Part shown: positions 1-9,779 of the stretch, in pieces
Layout: every line of letters begins with the position of its first letter
How positions within the stretch are numbered: position 1 is the first letter of the stretch
Origin: Kitasatospora arboriphila
GTDB taxonomy: Bacteria > Actinomycetota > Actinomycetes > Mycobacteriales > Mycobacteriaceae
Reading direction: 5' to 3'
Length of the DNA: 64,000 bases
Assembly: GCF_000717275.1 (NCBI RefSeq)
Contig: NZ_JNYV01000006.1
Location: 62,001 to 126,000 of the forward strand
The notes under the pieces: generated by a model
The model's database searches: none
What the model was told of the DNA's origin: nothing
The model's input: only the letters and a program-made list of their open reading frames with translations
Translations under genes and position numbers: made by a program

Positions 1-58
1 CCGGCGCGTCCGGGATCGGCGCGGCCCCCCAGTACCCCAATTGCAGACCGAGCTTCAT
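1..58 (-). CDS. F420-dependent LLM-class oxidoreductase, N-terminal fragment
   Basis: Only the first 19 codons are inside the window. They read MKLGLQLGYWGAAPIPDAP, the typical opening of luciferase-like (LLM) F420-dependent oxidoreductases such as M. tuberculosis Rv3520c. The ATG at 58 is preceded by AGGAGG with an 8-nt spacer, which fixes the start. The gene diverges from the DUF35-ltp4-ltp3 operon, as Rv3520c does from Rv3521-Rv3523, and shares its KstR-type operator. This suggests KstR control and a role in steroid catabolism; the exact substrate is unknown. The rest of the gene lies beyond the left edge. Confidence 0.8.
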   Translation of the reverse strand, partial: MKLGLQLGYWGAAPIPDAP

Positions 59-99
59 GGCCGCGACCTCCTGTTCGGTCAACTCCTTGCGAGAATAAC

Positions 100-113
100 T
101 AGAACCTGTTCTA
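100..113. promoter_or_regulatory. KstR operator (divergent)
   Basis: The 14-bp sequence TAGAACCTGTTCTA matches the KstR consensus TnnAACnnGTTnnA at every defined position and is palindromic apart from its two central bases. It sits between the divergent LLM oxidoreductase and the DUF35-ltp4-ltp3 operon, 9 bp before the proposed DUF35 start, so it can repress both promoters. KstR is the TetR-family repressor of cholesterol side-chain and ring A/B genes; its own gene is not in this window. Confidence 0.85.
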
Positions 114-122
114 CTCGATTCC

Positions 123-1139
123 GTGAGCGTGAACCAGATATCTGCCGGATTCGCAGCCCTAGTCGCCCCGATCGAAGATCCAGACGATCCAGTTCTGTCC
201 GCACCGTTGAGCAACTCCTTTGATTACACCCGGTCCCTCGGGCCGGTACTCGGGCGGTTCGCCCAGGGGTTGCTCGACGGCAAGGTCATCGGTGGTCGAG
301 CCGCCGACGGGACCGTCTACGTACCCCCGGTCGAGTTCGACCCCGGTACGCACAAACGGATCGAAGACTTCGTCGAGGTGTCGCCGACCGGAACCGTGAA
401 GTCATGGACCTGGATGGCCGAACCGTTTGAGGGACAACCTCTTTCCAAGCCCTTCGGATGGGCTCTGATCCAGCTCGACGGAGCGGACACCAGCCTGCTC
501 CATGCAGTCGCCGTCGACTCCCCCGACGAACTGAGCACCGGGATGCGGGTGCACGCCGTCTGGAACACCGAGCGCACCGGCCGCATCGACGACATCGCGC
601 ACTTCGCCCCCGGCGAGGAGGTGGCATCGGTACCGGACAACACCGCCGAGGTGCCGCACCCCGGCGTGATGATCACCACGCCGATCGCCCTGACCATGAA
701 CCACACCGCCTCGATCGAAGAGACCTGGTATCTGCAGGGACTCAAAGAGGGCAAGCTATACGGCGGCCGCACCGGTCCCGACGCGCCGGTGTACTTCCCG
801 CCCCGCGGCGCCGACCCCACCGACGGCAACCCGACCGGCGAGGTCGTCGAGGTGTCGGACAAGGGCACCGTCACCACGTTCTGCATCGTCAACGTGCCGT
901 TCCTCGGTCAGCAGATCAAGCCGCCGTACGTTGCCGCCTACGTACTCCTCGACGGATCGGACATCCCGTTCCTGCACCTGATCCTCGACATCGAGGCCAG
1001 CGAGGTGCACATGGGTCTTCGTGTGGAAGCCGTGTGGCGACCACGCGAGGAATGGGACTACACGTTGCGAAACATCAGCCACTTCCGGCCGACGGGCGAA
1101 CCCGACGCCGACTACGACTCGTACAAGGACCACCTGTGA
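123..1139 (+). CDS. Tandem DUF35 OB-fold protein of steroid degradation (Rv3521-like)
   Basis: This 338-aa protein holds two copies of an OB-fold DUF35-type unit, roughly residues 35-165 and 185-330. Each contains a GKxxGGR-type turn, a VEVSxxGTV strand and a LLDGxD-type strand (LIQLDGAD, VLLDGSD). DUF35 partners of thiolase-like Ltp proteins bind the acyl-CoA tail in the ChsH2-Ltp2 system. Here the gene overlaps ltp4 by 4 nt (GTGA), so it is probably the obligate partner of Ltp4 and/or Ltp3. Only one cysteine is present (around residue 260), so the zinc ribbon found in many DUF35 proteins is missing. The GTG at 123 is used; a second in-frame GTG lies 6 nt further on. Expression is expected to be KstR-controlled. 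Confidence 0.85.
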   Translation: MSVNQISAGFAALVAPIEDPDDPVLSAPLSNSFDYTRSLGPVLGRFAQGLLDGKVIGGRAADGTVYVPPVEFDPGTHKRIEDFVEVSPTGTVKSWTWMAEPFEGQPLSKPFGWALIQLDGADTSLLHAVAVDSPDELSTGMRVHAVWNTERTGRIDDIAHFAPGEEVASVPDNTAEVPHPGVMITTPIALTMNHTASIEETWYLQGLKEGKLYGGRTGPDAPVYFPPRGADPTDGNPTGEVVEVSDKGTVTTFCIVNVPFLGQQIKPPYVAAYVLLDGSDIPFLHLILDIEASEVHMGLRVEAVWRPREEWDYTLRNISHFRPTGEPDADYDSYKDHL

Positions 1140-2179
1140 GCAGCACATACCGCGACATGCCGCCGATCGCAGTGATCGGATTCGCGCACAGTCCACACGT
1201 CGACGAGACATTCGGCACCACCAACGGCGTCGAGATGCTGGTGCCCTGTTTCCAGAAGCTCTACGCCGAGCTGGGCATCACCCGCACCGACATCGACTTC
1301 TGGTGCTCGGGGTCCTCCGATTACCTTGCCGGACGCGCGTTCTCGTTCATCTCCGCGATCGACTCGATCGGGGCCGTTCCGCCGATCAACGAATCGCACG
1401 TCGAGATGGACGCCGCGTGGGCGCTGTACGAGGCGTGGGTGAAGATCGCCACCGGCGAGGTGGATGTGGCTCTGGCCTACGGATTCGGCAAGCCTTCGGC
1501 ATCGCACACCGACCAGGTGCTGGCGTTGCAGACCGACCCACACACCGTCGCCCCGCTGTGGCCGGACGCCCGTTCGCTCGCGGCCCTGCAGGCCCGCGCG
1601 GGCCTCGACTCGGGAGCATGGACCGAAGCGGACATGGCTGCCGTGGCCGCGCGTGGCACCGACCGCTCGGTGGAGGACCTGCTGGCGTCCGACTACGTCT
1701 CCGATCCCCTTCGGGCACATGATGTCTGCCGCTACACCGACGGCGCCGCGGCGATCATTCTCGCCAGCGAACACCGCGCGAAGCAGCTCGTGGCCCGTCC
1801 CGCATGGATTTCCGGCTGGGACCACCGGATCGACACACCGAACTTCGGTGCACGGGACCTCACCAAGTCACCGTCGACCAAGCTCGCCGGCGATGCCGTC
1901 CTCGGCGACAACCGCAAGGTCGACGTCGCCGAGCTCCACGCGTCCTACACACATCAGGAACTGATTCTCAAAAACGAGCTGGGACTCGATGATTCGACGA
2001 TCATCAATCCCTCGGGCGGCGCACTGGCAGCCAACCCGCTGTTCTCCGCGGGCCTCGAGCGCATCGGCTTCGCCGCGAGCACGATTCTCGCCGGCAACGC
2101 CGACACCGCATTGGCCCACGCAAGCAGCGGACCGCTGCTGCAGCAGAACATGGTCGTCAAGATGGAAGGCAAGAACTGA
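1136..2179 (+). CDS. ltp4: Thiolase-like lipid-transfer protein Ltp4 (Rv3522-like)
   Basis: A 347-aa SCP-2/thiolase-superfamily protein starting at a GTG that overlaps the DUF35 stop codon (GTGA). The fold is recognisable from the PIAVIGFAHSP opening, the GxxxVALAYGFGK strand and the C-terminal NPSGGALAANPLFSAG motif. The usual nucleophilic-cysteine position falls in a segment reading INESHVEMDAAW, which has no cysteine. It is therefore likely an aldolase- or lyase-type thiolase homologue like Ltp2 rather than a true thiolase. Gene order DUF35-ltp4-ltp3 is that of Rv3521-Rv3523. A role in steroid side-chain degradation is inferred from context and the KstR box; the reaction is not established by the sequence. 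Confidence 0.85.
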   Translation: MSSTYRDMPPIAVIGFAHSPHVDETFGTTNGVEMLVPCFQKLYAELGITRTDIDFWCSGSSDYLAGRAFSFISAIDSIGAVPPINESHVEMDAAWALYEAWVKIATGEVDVALAYGFGKPSASHTDQVLALQTDPHTVAPLWPDARSLAALQARAGLDSGAWTEADMAAVAARGTDRSVEDLLASDYVSDPLRAHDVCRYTDGAAAIILASEHRAKQLVARPAWISGWDHRIDTPNFGARDLTKSPSTKLAGDAVLGDNRKVDVAELHASYTHQELILKNELGLDDSTIINPSGGALAANPLFSAGLERIGFAASTILAGNADTALAHASSGPLLQQNMVVKMEGKN

Positions 2180-3354
2180 TGGGCCGGTATCGGGCTGCGG
2201 TGCAGGGCACCGGGCAGACCAAGTACGTGGCCAAGCGCCACGACGTGTCGATGGCCGGGATGTGCCGCGAAGCGATCGACAAGGCGCTGGCCGATGCGCA
2301 GGTGACGATGGAGGACATCGACGCCGTTGTCGTCGGCAAGGCTCCCGACCTCTTCGAGGGCACGATGATGCCCGAACTCGCCATGGCCCAGGCGCTCGGC
2401 GCCGAGGGCAAACGGCTGATCCGCGTGCACACCGCCGGATCGGTCGGTGGCTCGACGGCGAACGTCGCAGCCAGCCTGGTCACCTCGGGTGTCCACCGGC
2501 GGGTGCTCGCGATCGCGTGGGAGAAGCAGTCCGAGTCGAATGCCATGTGGGCGTTGTCGATTCCGGTTCCCTTCACCATGCCTGTCGGCGCAGGTGCAGG
2601 TGGGTTCTTTGCCCCGCACGTGCGCTCCTACATCCGCCGCTCCGGCGCACCCGAGCACATCGGCGCGATCGTCGCCGCCAAGGACCGCCAGAACGGCGCG
2701 CTCAATCCGCTGGCCCACCTACATCAGCCCGACCTCACCGTGGAGAAGGTGATGAGCTCACAGATGCTGTGGGATCCCATCCGCTACGACGAGACGTGTC
2801 CGTCGTCGGACGGCGCCTGTGCCGTGGTGATCGGCGACGAGGAGACCTCCGACGCCAAGGCGGCCGACGGTATCCCTGTTGCGTGGATCCACGCGTCGGC
2901 GATGCGCACGGAACCGTTGTCTTACTCGCACCGCGACACCGTCAGTCCACAGGCGGGCCGCGACGCCGCCGCCGCATTGTGGAAGGCCGGCGGCATCTCC
3001 AATCCACTCGAGGAGATCGACGCCGCAGAGATCTACGTGCCCTTCTCCTGGTTCGAGCCGATGTGGCTCGAGAACCTCGGCTTCATGCCCGAGAACGAGG
3101 GCTGGAAGCTCACCGAGGCAGGCGAGACCGCGATCGGCGGCAAACTGCCGGTCAACCCGTCCGGTGGAGTGCTCTCGTCCAACCCGATCGGCGCCTCGGG
3201 CATGATCCGCTTCGCCGAGGCGGCCATCCAGGTGCAGGGCAAGGGCGGCGACCATCAGGTGGTGGGCGCGCGTAAGGCACTCGGCCACGCGTACGGCGGT
3301 GGCTCGCAGTACTTCTCGATGTGGCTTGTGGGCGCGGACAAGCCCACCCACTGA
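2179..3354 (+). CDS. ltp3: Thiolase-like lipid-transfer protein Ltp3 (Rv3523-like)
   Basis: A 391-aa thiolase-superfamily protein whose ATG shares one base with the ltp4 stop (TGATG), indicating translational coupling. It has the thiolase N-terminal opening AAVQGTGQTKY, a HTAGSVGGSTAN segment at the place of the nucleophile loop with no cysteine, and C-terminal NPSGGVLSSNPIGASG and RKALGHAYGGGSQYFS motifs that retain a GHxxGG-type active-site histidine. This is the pattern of the actinobacterial Ltp3/SCP-x-like group. It forms one KstR-type operon with the DUF35 protein and Ltp4. A heteromeric complex of the three is likely by analogy with Ltp2-ChsH2. Confidence 0.85.
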   Translation: MGRYRAAVQGTGQTKYVAKRHDVSMAGMCREAIDKALADAQVTMEDIDAVVVGKAPDLFEGTMMPELAMAQALGAEGKRLIRVHTAGSVGGSTANVAASLVTSGVHRRVLAIAWEKQSESNAMWALSIPVPFTMPVGAGAGGFFAPHVRSYIRRSGAPEHIGAIVAAKDRQNGALNPLAHLHQPDLTVEKVMSSQMLWDPIRYDETCPSSDGACAVVIGDEETSDAKAADGIPVAWIHASAMRTEPLSYSHRDTVSPQAGRDAAAALWKAGGISNPLEEIDAAEIYVPFSWFEPMWLENLGFMPENEGWKLTEAGETAIGGKLPVNPSGGVLSSNPIGASGMIRFAEAAIQVQGKGGDHQVVGARKALGHAYGGGSQYFSMWLVGADKPTH

Positions 3355-3389
3355 CCCGACCGCCTGCTGGACCAACCTACGGAGATGTC

Positions 3390-3833
3390 GTGACCAAAGC
3401 AGAACCGGCGTACCTCAACATCGATCGGGAGAACAACCCCGCGGTTGTCGCCGGACGGCGCTCTCGCGAATACGTCGCCTCGCGGGACAAGGAAGCCTGG
3501 GTGAAGCTGTTTGCACCCGACGGCATCGTGCAAGACCCGGTGGGTCCCTCGATGTTCGACGAAGAGGGCATCGGCTTCACCGGCCACGACCGGATCAGTC
3601 AGTTCTGGGATCTGTCGATCGGCACCACCGAGAGCATCGAGTTCGTCTTCGACGAAGAGATCATCTGCGGCAACGAGGTTGCCTACATCGGCAAGATCGT
3701 CACCCACATCCACGGCCACATCTCCGAGGCACGTGGCGTGTTCACCTACCGCGCCAACCCGGACGGCTCACTGGCCGCTCTGCGCGCGTTCTGGGAAGTG
3801 GAGAAGACGATCAATTCGGTGCGCAAGGCCTGA
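3390..3833 (+). CDS. NTF2-like/SnoaL-family protein, ketosteroid-isomerase fold
   Basis: A 147-aa protein with the pattern of the NTF2/SnoaL fold: SREYVASRDKEAWVKLFAPDGIVQDPVG near the N-terminus, then FTGHDRISQFWD and a DGSLAALRAFWE end strand. The GTG at 3390 follows GGAG with suitable spacing and lies 35 nt after ltp3, so the gene belongs to the same operon. Members act as isomerases, hydratases or non-catalytic steroid-binding subunits. A steroid-related role is inferred from the operon; the specific reaction cannot be read from the sequence. Confidence 0.75.
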   Translation: MTKAEPAYLNIDRENNPAVVAGRRSREYVASRDKEAWVKLFAPDGIVQDPVGPSMFDEEGIGFTGHDRISQFWDLSIGTTESIEFVFDEEIICGNEVAYIGKIVTHIHGHISEARGVFTYRANPDGSLAALRAFWEVEKTINSVRKA

Positions 3834-3904
3834 GGTCCGCAGCCCGGAAACGCCCGAAGGTCCAGTGGTGCCGGCCTGCGCGTGATGGCTGGCACCATGG
3901 GTTC

Positions 3905-4735
3905 ATGTTCGAACGTGTGCGGCGTGGTGCCAGACAAAAACTCCAGCGTGCTGTGTCCGAGGTGGTCGACGACTCGAGCCGGGAGACAAATACCCTCGTC
4001 GAACAGTTTCACAGGCAGACAATGGACTTGCTCTCGGAGACCCGAGAGGAAGTCGTTGCTCTGCATCGCCGGGTGAATCACCTCGAACAGCAGGTCCGCC
4101 GCGACCTCACCCACGTGATGGACACAGATGCCGCTCGCCAATCAGGTGACTTCGTCCTCGCGCACATGCCGAAAGCTCCACAGTTCTGGCACCCTCACGA
4201 CACACTGCGGTACGCGCTCTCCCAGGTTCACATTCCTGGTATGGCACTGGAATTCGGGGTCGCGACCGGTACCACCCTGAACATCATTGCCGCAGAACTG
4301 AAAACAGAGCACCGCGTCTTCGGATTCGACGTCTTCTCAGGACTGCCGGACACGTGGCGGAGTGGCTTCGCTGCCGGCGAGTTCGCGCAGGACACGTTGC
4401 CGGACGTTCCCGGGGCGGAGTTGGTACCGGGATTGTTCGAGGACACGCTGCCCGATTTCCTCACCGAACATCGCGAGCCGGTGTCGTTCCTGCACCTCGA
4501 CGCAGACCTGTATTCATCCACCGCAACGGTGCTCGGTCTCGTCGGACAGCGGCTGGTGGCAGGCACGATCATCGTGTTCGATGAGTTCTTCAACTACCCG
4601 GGCTGGCAGCAGCACGAGTACCGGGCGTGGCACGAGTTCGTGAGTCGCACCGGCATCGAGTTCGAATACCTCGGCTACACCGCCAGCCACGAACAGGTCA
4701 TCGCGCGGGTCACGGCCCCGGGCGTTCGTCCGTGA
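3905..4735 (+). CDS. TylF/MycF-family class I methyltransferase-like protein
   Basis: This 276-aa protein has a basic, coiled-coil-prone N-terminal 90 residues (VRRGARQKLQRAVSEV through RREEVVALHRRVNHLEQQV-like heptads). A TylF-type SAM-methyltransferase domain follows: MALEFGVATGTTLNIIAAEL for the SAM-binding loop, FGFDVFSGLP for the acidic loop and SFLHLDADLYSSTATVL for the metal-binding aspartates. TylF-family enzymes are Mg-dependent O-methyltransferases of sugars and natural products. The ATG at 3905 is chosen as the first in-frame ATG after the 3833 stop, but no strong ribosome site is seen. The gene ends at a bidirectional terminator. There is no obvious link to the steroid genes. Confidence 0.7.
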   Translation: MFERVRRGARQKLQRAVSEVVDDSSRETNTLVEQFHRQTMDLLSETREEVVALHRRVNHLEQQVRRDLTHVMDTDAARQSGDFVLAHMPKAPQFWHPHDTLRYALSQVHIPGMALEFGVATGTTLNIIAAELKTEHRVFGFDVFSGLPDTWRSGFAAGEFAQDTLPDVPGAELVPGLFEDTLPDFLTEHREPVSFLHLDADLYSSTATVLGLVGQRLVAGTIIVFDEFFNYPGWQQHEYRAWHEFVSRTGIEFEYLGYTASHEQVIARVTAPGVRP

Positions 4736-4757
4736 ATGTCACTCTGCCAGAACACAA

Positions 4758-4786
4758 GAAGCCCCGGACGTGTCGTCCGGGGCTTC
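4758..4786. terminator. Bidirectional terminator hairpin
   Basis: A perfect 13-bp stem, GAAGCCCCGGACG pairing with CGTCCGGGGCTTC around a TGT loop, lies between the convergent methyltransferase and CYP125 genes. It probably ends both transcripts. Confidence 0.75.
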
Positions 4787-4804
4787 TCGTAGATGTCGTG
4801 CGCC

Positions 4805-6076
4805 TCAGGCGTTGCCGTAGTTGACCGACAATTCTTTCACACCGTTGATCCAGCCGTGGCGCAGACGGCGCGGCTCGGCGAGCTTGGTGATGTCGGGCAT
4901 GTGGTCGGCGATCGCGTTGAAGATCAGGTTGATCTCCATGCGGGCCAGGTTCGCGCCCACGCAGTAGTGCGCGCCGTGGCCACCGAATCCGACGTGCGGG
5001 TTCGGGTCACGAAGGATGTTGAACTCGAAGGGGTTCTCGAACACATCCTCGTCGTAATTGGCCGAGCCGTAGAACATGCCGACGCGCTGGCCCTTCTTGA
5101 CGGTCACACCACCGAGTTCGACGTCGTGGCGGGCCGTGCGCTGGAACGCGTTGACCGGTGTGGCCCAACGGACGATCTCGTCTGCGGCGGTCGCGGGGCG
5201 ATCACGCTTGAAGATCTCCCACTGCTCCGGGTTGTCGAGGAACGCGTTCATGCCATGGCTGATGGCATTACGGGTGGTCTCGTTACCGGCGACGGTCAGC
5301 AGGATGACGAAGTAGCCGAACTCGATCTCGTCGAGTGACTGGCCGTCGATGTCGGCGTTGACGAGTGCGGTGACGATGTCATCGGCCGGACACTTCTTGC
5401 GCTCTTCGGCCATCGTGTACGCGTAGCCGAGGATCTCGGCCGAAGAGAGCTGAGCCGGGGTGAGCCCTGACTCAGGGTCCACCTCGTTGAACTCCGGGTC
5501 GTCGGCGTTCATCATGTTGTTAGACCAGTGGAAGAGCTTCTCGCGGTCGTCCTCGGGGACACCGAGCAGATCCGCGATCGCCATCAGCGGCAGGTTGACC
5601 GCGACATCGTCGACGAAATCGCCCGTTCCCTTGGCAGCGGCGTCCTTGACGATCTTCTGCGACGCATCCTCGAGCTTCTCCTCGAGAGCGTGCACCGCCT
5701 TCGGGGTGAACATCTTCGCCACCAGCTTGCGCAGACGGGTGTGCTCGGGCGGATCGTGGTTGATCAGCAGCGCCTTGGTGACGTCGAGCTGCTCCTGCGT
5801 CATCGAGTCCTCGAAACGCATGATCACGCCGTTCTCGGCGGTAGACCAGTTCTCGTTGTTCTTCGAGATCGCGCGCACATCTTCGTGCTTGCTGACGACC
5901 CAGTACCCACCGTCGTGGAAACCGCCGCCCTTTCCTTCTTCCTGGGCGTTCCACCACACCGGCGCTGTCTTACGCAGCTCCGCGAATTCCTTGACCGGGA
6001 TGCCTTGTTCCAACAGGTCTGGGCTGGTGAAGTCGAACCCTTCCGCGAAAGGGCAAACCTTCTCGGCCTGCGTCAT
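4805..6076 (-). CDS. cyp125: Steroid C26/C27 monooxygenase CYP125
   Basis: A 423-aa cytochrome P450. CYP125 oxidises the terminal methyl of cholesterol or cholest-4-en-3-one through the alcohol and aldehyde to the acid, starting side-chain degradation. Visible signatures are the I-helix AGNETT (263-268), the K-helix EIVR (300-303) and the haem loop FGGHGAHYCVGANLAR with proximal Cys372. Length and the MTQAEKVCPF...FDFTSPDLL opening suit the CYP125 family. ATG 6076 is preferred because AGGTGG lies 5 nt upstream; a GTG 9 nt earlier is possible. The gene diverges from fadA5 across KstR-like boxes, the arrangement of Rv3545c-Rv3546. Confidence 0.92.
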   Translation of the reverse strand: MTQAEKVCPFAEGFDFTSPDLLEQGIPVKEFAELRKTAPVWWNAQEEGKGGGFHDGGYWVVSKHEDVRAISKNNENWSTAENGVIMRFEDSMTQEQLDVTKALLINHDPPEHTRLRKLVAKMFTPKAVHALEEKLEDASQKIVKDAAAKGTGDFVDDVAVNLPLMAIADLLGVPEDDREKLFHWSNNMMNADDPEFNEVDPESGLTPAQLSSAEILGYAYTMAEERKKCPADDIVTALVNADIDGQSLDEIEFGYFVILLTVAGNETTRNAISHGMNAFLDNPEQWEIFKRDRPATAADEIVRWATPVNAFQRTARHDVELGGVTVKKGQRVGMFYGSANYDEDVFENPFEFNILRDPNPHVGFGGHGAHYCVGANLARMEINLIFNAIADHMPDITKLAEPRRLRHGWINGVKELSVNYGNA

Positions 6077-6099
6077 TGCAACCACCTAAATGCTAGACA

Positions 6100-6113
6100 T
6101 GAACGTGTTCTAG
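6100..6113. promoter_or_regulatory. KstR operator, CYP125-proximal
   Basis: ATGAACGTGTTCTA matches TnnAACnnGTTnnA except at the first base. It lies 23 bp upstream of the CYP125 start in the divergent gap with fadA5. Confidence 0.75.
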
Positions 6114-6157
6114 TCGATGGTAGAGCAAGATGCGTCACAGTGGCTACTACCTGGTGA

Positions 6158-7396
<1,239 letters not shown>

Positions 7397-7402
7397 GGTC
7401 GC

Positions 7403-7882
7403 GTGCCACAACAAGAAGCTCCCAAAGCGCTCAACAGCAAGGCCGTCAGCACCATCGTCAAACTCGGCTCGCGGGCGAACACCAAGATCTACAAGTTGAC
7501 CGGTGGACGGGTCGGGTCGAAGTGGCGGGTGGGCGCCGGGTTCAAGGAACCCGCGCCGGTCATCCTGCTGACCGCGATGGGCCGCAAATCGGGCAAACCG
7601 CGCACGGTGCCCCTTCTCTATCTGCGTGACGGTGCCAACGTGGTGGTGGTCGCCTCGCAGGGTGGGATGGCGTCGAACCCGGCCTGGTACCACAACGTCA
7701 AGGCCAATCCCGATGTGAGCGTCCAAGAGGGACGCAAGACGGTCGCCATGCGAGCGCGTGAGGCCGACGACCAGGAACGGGCGCGCCTGTGGCCCAAACT
7801 CGTCGAGGTGTACGCCGACTTCGACAACTATGCGGCCTGGACCGAACGCAAGATCCCGGTGATCATCTGCGAACCTCGGTGA
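7403..7882 (+). CDS. ddn: F420-dependent nitroreductase/quinone reductase, Ddn family
   Basis: A 159-aa protein of the Ddn/Rv3547 split-barrel family, which uses reduced F420 to reduce quinones and bicyclic nitro compounds. Family signatures are VILLTAMGRKSGKPRTVPLLYLRDG, VVVASQGG and NPAWYHNVKANPDV. It lies 6 nt after fadA5 and is probably co-transcribed from the KstR-controlled promoter. The C-terminus is unusual: a 20-bp-period tandem duplication (7857-7894) supplies the stop codon, so the protein ends IICEPR instead of the IICEQE that an unduplicated gene would give. Confidence 0.88.
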   Translation: MPQQEAPKALNSKAVSTIVKLGSRANTKIYKLTGGRVGSKWRVGAGFKEPAPVILLTAMGRKSGKPRTVPLLYLRDGANVVVVASQGGMASNPAWYHNVKANPDVSVQEGRKTVAMRAREADDQERARLWPKLVEVYADFDNYAAWTERKIPVIICEPR

Positions 7883-7894
7883 TCATCTGCGAAC
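7857..7894. repeat. Tandem duplication at ddn stop codon
   Basis: CGGTGATCATCTGCGAAC occurs at 7857-7874 and again at 7877-7894, a 20-bp period. The ddn stop (TGA, 7880-7882) lies in the second copy. The two copies are identical over 18 bases, so the duplication is probably recent. Confidence 0.85.
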
Positions 7895-8017
7895 AAGAAT
7901 GAGCCCGGTGTCACGCAGCGGCGCGGCCGGGCGGACAAGAATTCATCCCGGGGGCGCCTGAAATTCTCGAAGAAGCGCGATGGTCGGTGGAACTGGTGTG
8001 TCAGGATTCGAGGCGAC

Positions 8018-9754
8018 ATGTCTGCGATTCCAGAGTCTTCACGCGCCAGTGCCCCCGCCTCATCGGCTGACCACCTGACCTCAGGCCCAGCCGTCAGCGG
8101 CCCCTCCCGACGAACATTCCTGGGCGGAGCCGCGATCGGCGCGGTCGGCGTCCTGGGTACGGTCTACGCCGGCAGTGCGGCCGCCGACGGAACGAAGGCT
8201 CCAAGCGCCAACGTCTTTCGTCACGGTGTGGCATCCGGCGATCCGCTGCCCGACCGGGTGATCCTCTGGACCCGCGTCACCCCCACACCCGATGCCGTCC
8301 CCGGGTCGGGCAAGGGGGCTTCCACCAGCGTCCGCTGGGAAGTCGCCACCTCACCCGACTTCGGATCCGTGGTCTCGTCCGGCGTCACCACCACCGGCCC
8401 CGAGCAAGACCTCACCGTGAAGGTCGATGCCGGCGGTCTGGCCCCGGACACCAACTACCACTTCCGTTTCCACGTCACCGGCGGGCCGGCCGCCGGTTCG
8501 ACGTCGCCGGTGGGCCAGACGAAGACCGCTCCCGCCACTGCCGCGGACGTGGCAAAGGTCCGCTTCGGCGTGGTGTCGTGCTCCAACTGGGAAGCCGGCT
8601 ACTTCAGTGCCTACCGGCACCTCGCGGCTCAGCCAGGGCTCGACGCCATCGTGCACCTGGGCGACTACATCTACGAGTACGGCACTGCAGAATTCGGTGG
8701 GGGCACCGGCGTCGTGCGCCCCCACGACCCGCTGCACGAGATCGTGTCGCTGGCCGACTACCGGACCCGCCACGGCCAGTACAAGTCCGACTCTGACCTG
8801 CAGGCCGCGCATCTCAACCTGCCGTGGATCTGCACCTGGGACGACCACGAGTCGGCCAACGACGCCTACGCCGGAGGCGCCGAGAACCACGACGCCAGTG
8901 AAGGCGACTGGCCCGCGCGCAAGGCAGCCTCCGAGCAGGCCTACTTCGAGTGGATGCCGGTGCGTCCGGAGGTCGACGCCGGTGGTCGCCATCTGTACCG
9001 GCGCCTGCGGTACGGCAATCTGCTCGAGATCTCGATGCTGGATCTGCGCACCTACCGCACCGAACAGCAGTCCATGCTGTCCAACAAGGTCGACAGCACA
9101 TCGGCGAGCATCACCGGTTCGGCACAGATGTCGTGGCTCACCAACGGCGTGGTGTCCTCCCCCACGCAGTGGAAGATCGTCGGCAACCCGGTGATGATCA
9201 GTCCGATCCTGATCCCCCCACTGGAGCCGGCCACCACCGCAGCGCTGACCGACCTGCTCGGCGTGCCAAAGGGTGGCATCCCACTCAACTCCGACGCGTG
9301 GGACGGATACACCGCCGACCGCGATCGTCTGCACAAAGCGTTGCGCGACAACAACGTCGAGAACACCGTGTTCATCACCGGCGACATCCACATGTCGTTT
9401 GCCTGCGACGTGCCCGTGGACGCCGCGAACTACCCCGGGGCGGGCACGGTCGGCACCGAACTCGTGGTGACCTCGGTGACGTCGAACAACATCGACGACA
9501 TCGTCGGCGCGCCCGAGTACACGGTGGGAGCGGCCGCCGCCGTGGCGATGACCAACATCAACCGGCACATCCGCTGGGTCGACACCGACGCGCACGGTTA
9601 CGCAGTCCTGACGGTGACTCCGGCTGCCACACAGATGGATTGGTTCTTCGTGAACAACCGCGCCGACCCCCGATCGGGACAGCGCTATGGCCAGTCGTGG
9701 CGGGTGCCGAGCGGCACGCAGCGAGTGCAGCCCTCTGGTTCACCAGCCCAGTAG
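8018..9754 (+). CDS. phoD: Secreted PhoD-family alkaline phosphatase/phosphodiesterase
   Basis: A 578-aa enzyme with a Tat signal (SRRTFLGGAAIGAVG, residues 30-44, followed by an alanine-rich cleavage region near 56), so it is exported folded. The PhoD domain follows: VFRHGVASGDPLPDRVILWTRV, FGVVSCSNWEAGYFSAYRH, VHLGDYIYEYG, CTWDDHESANDAY, FITGDIHMSFACDV. These hold the metal-binding aspartates and histidines of the Fe/Ca-dependent PhoD active site. The ATG follows GAGGCGAC. With the next phosphatase it forms a block inserted into the steroid locus, probably for phosphate scavenging. Confidence 0.9.
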   Translation: MSAIPESSRASAPASSADHLTSGPAVSGPSRRTFLGGAAIGAVGVLGTVYAGSAAADGTKAPSANVFRHGVASGDPLPDRVILWTRVTPTPDAVPGSGKGASTSVRWEVATSPDFGSVVSSGVTTTGPEQDLTVKVDAGGLAPDTNYHFRFHVTGGPAAGSTSPVGQTKTAPATAADVAKVRFGVVSCSNWEAGYFSAYRHLAAQPGLDAIVHLGDYIYEYGTAEFGGGTGVVRPHDPLHEIVSLADYRTRHGQYKSDSDLQAAHLNLPWICTWDDHESANDAYAGGAENHDASEGDWPARKAASEQAYFEWMPVRPEVDAGGRHLYRRLRYGNLLEISMLDLRTYRTEQQSMLSNKVDSTSASITGSAQMSWLTNGVVSSPTQWKIVGNPVMISPILIPPLEPATTAALTDLLGVPKGGIPLNSDAWDGYTADRDRLHKALRDNNVENTVFITGDIHMSFACDVPVDAANYPGAGTVGTELVVTSVTSNNIDDIVGAPEYTVGAAAAVAMTNINRHIRWVDTDAHGYAVLTVTPAATQMDWFFVNNRADPRSGQRYGQSWRVPSGTQRVQPSGSPAQ

Positions 9755-9779
9755 TACCGGCCCGACCTAGGATTCCTTG

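Noticed and set aside
1021..1722. Arginine-rich frames in the ltp4 region on both strands
   Set aside because: Shadow frames typical of high-GC coding DNA; the ltp4 frame has clear thiolase-fold motifs.
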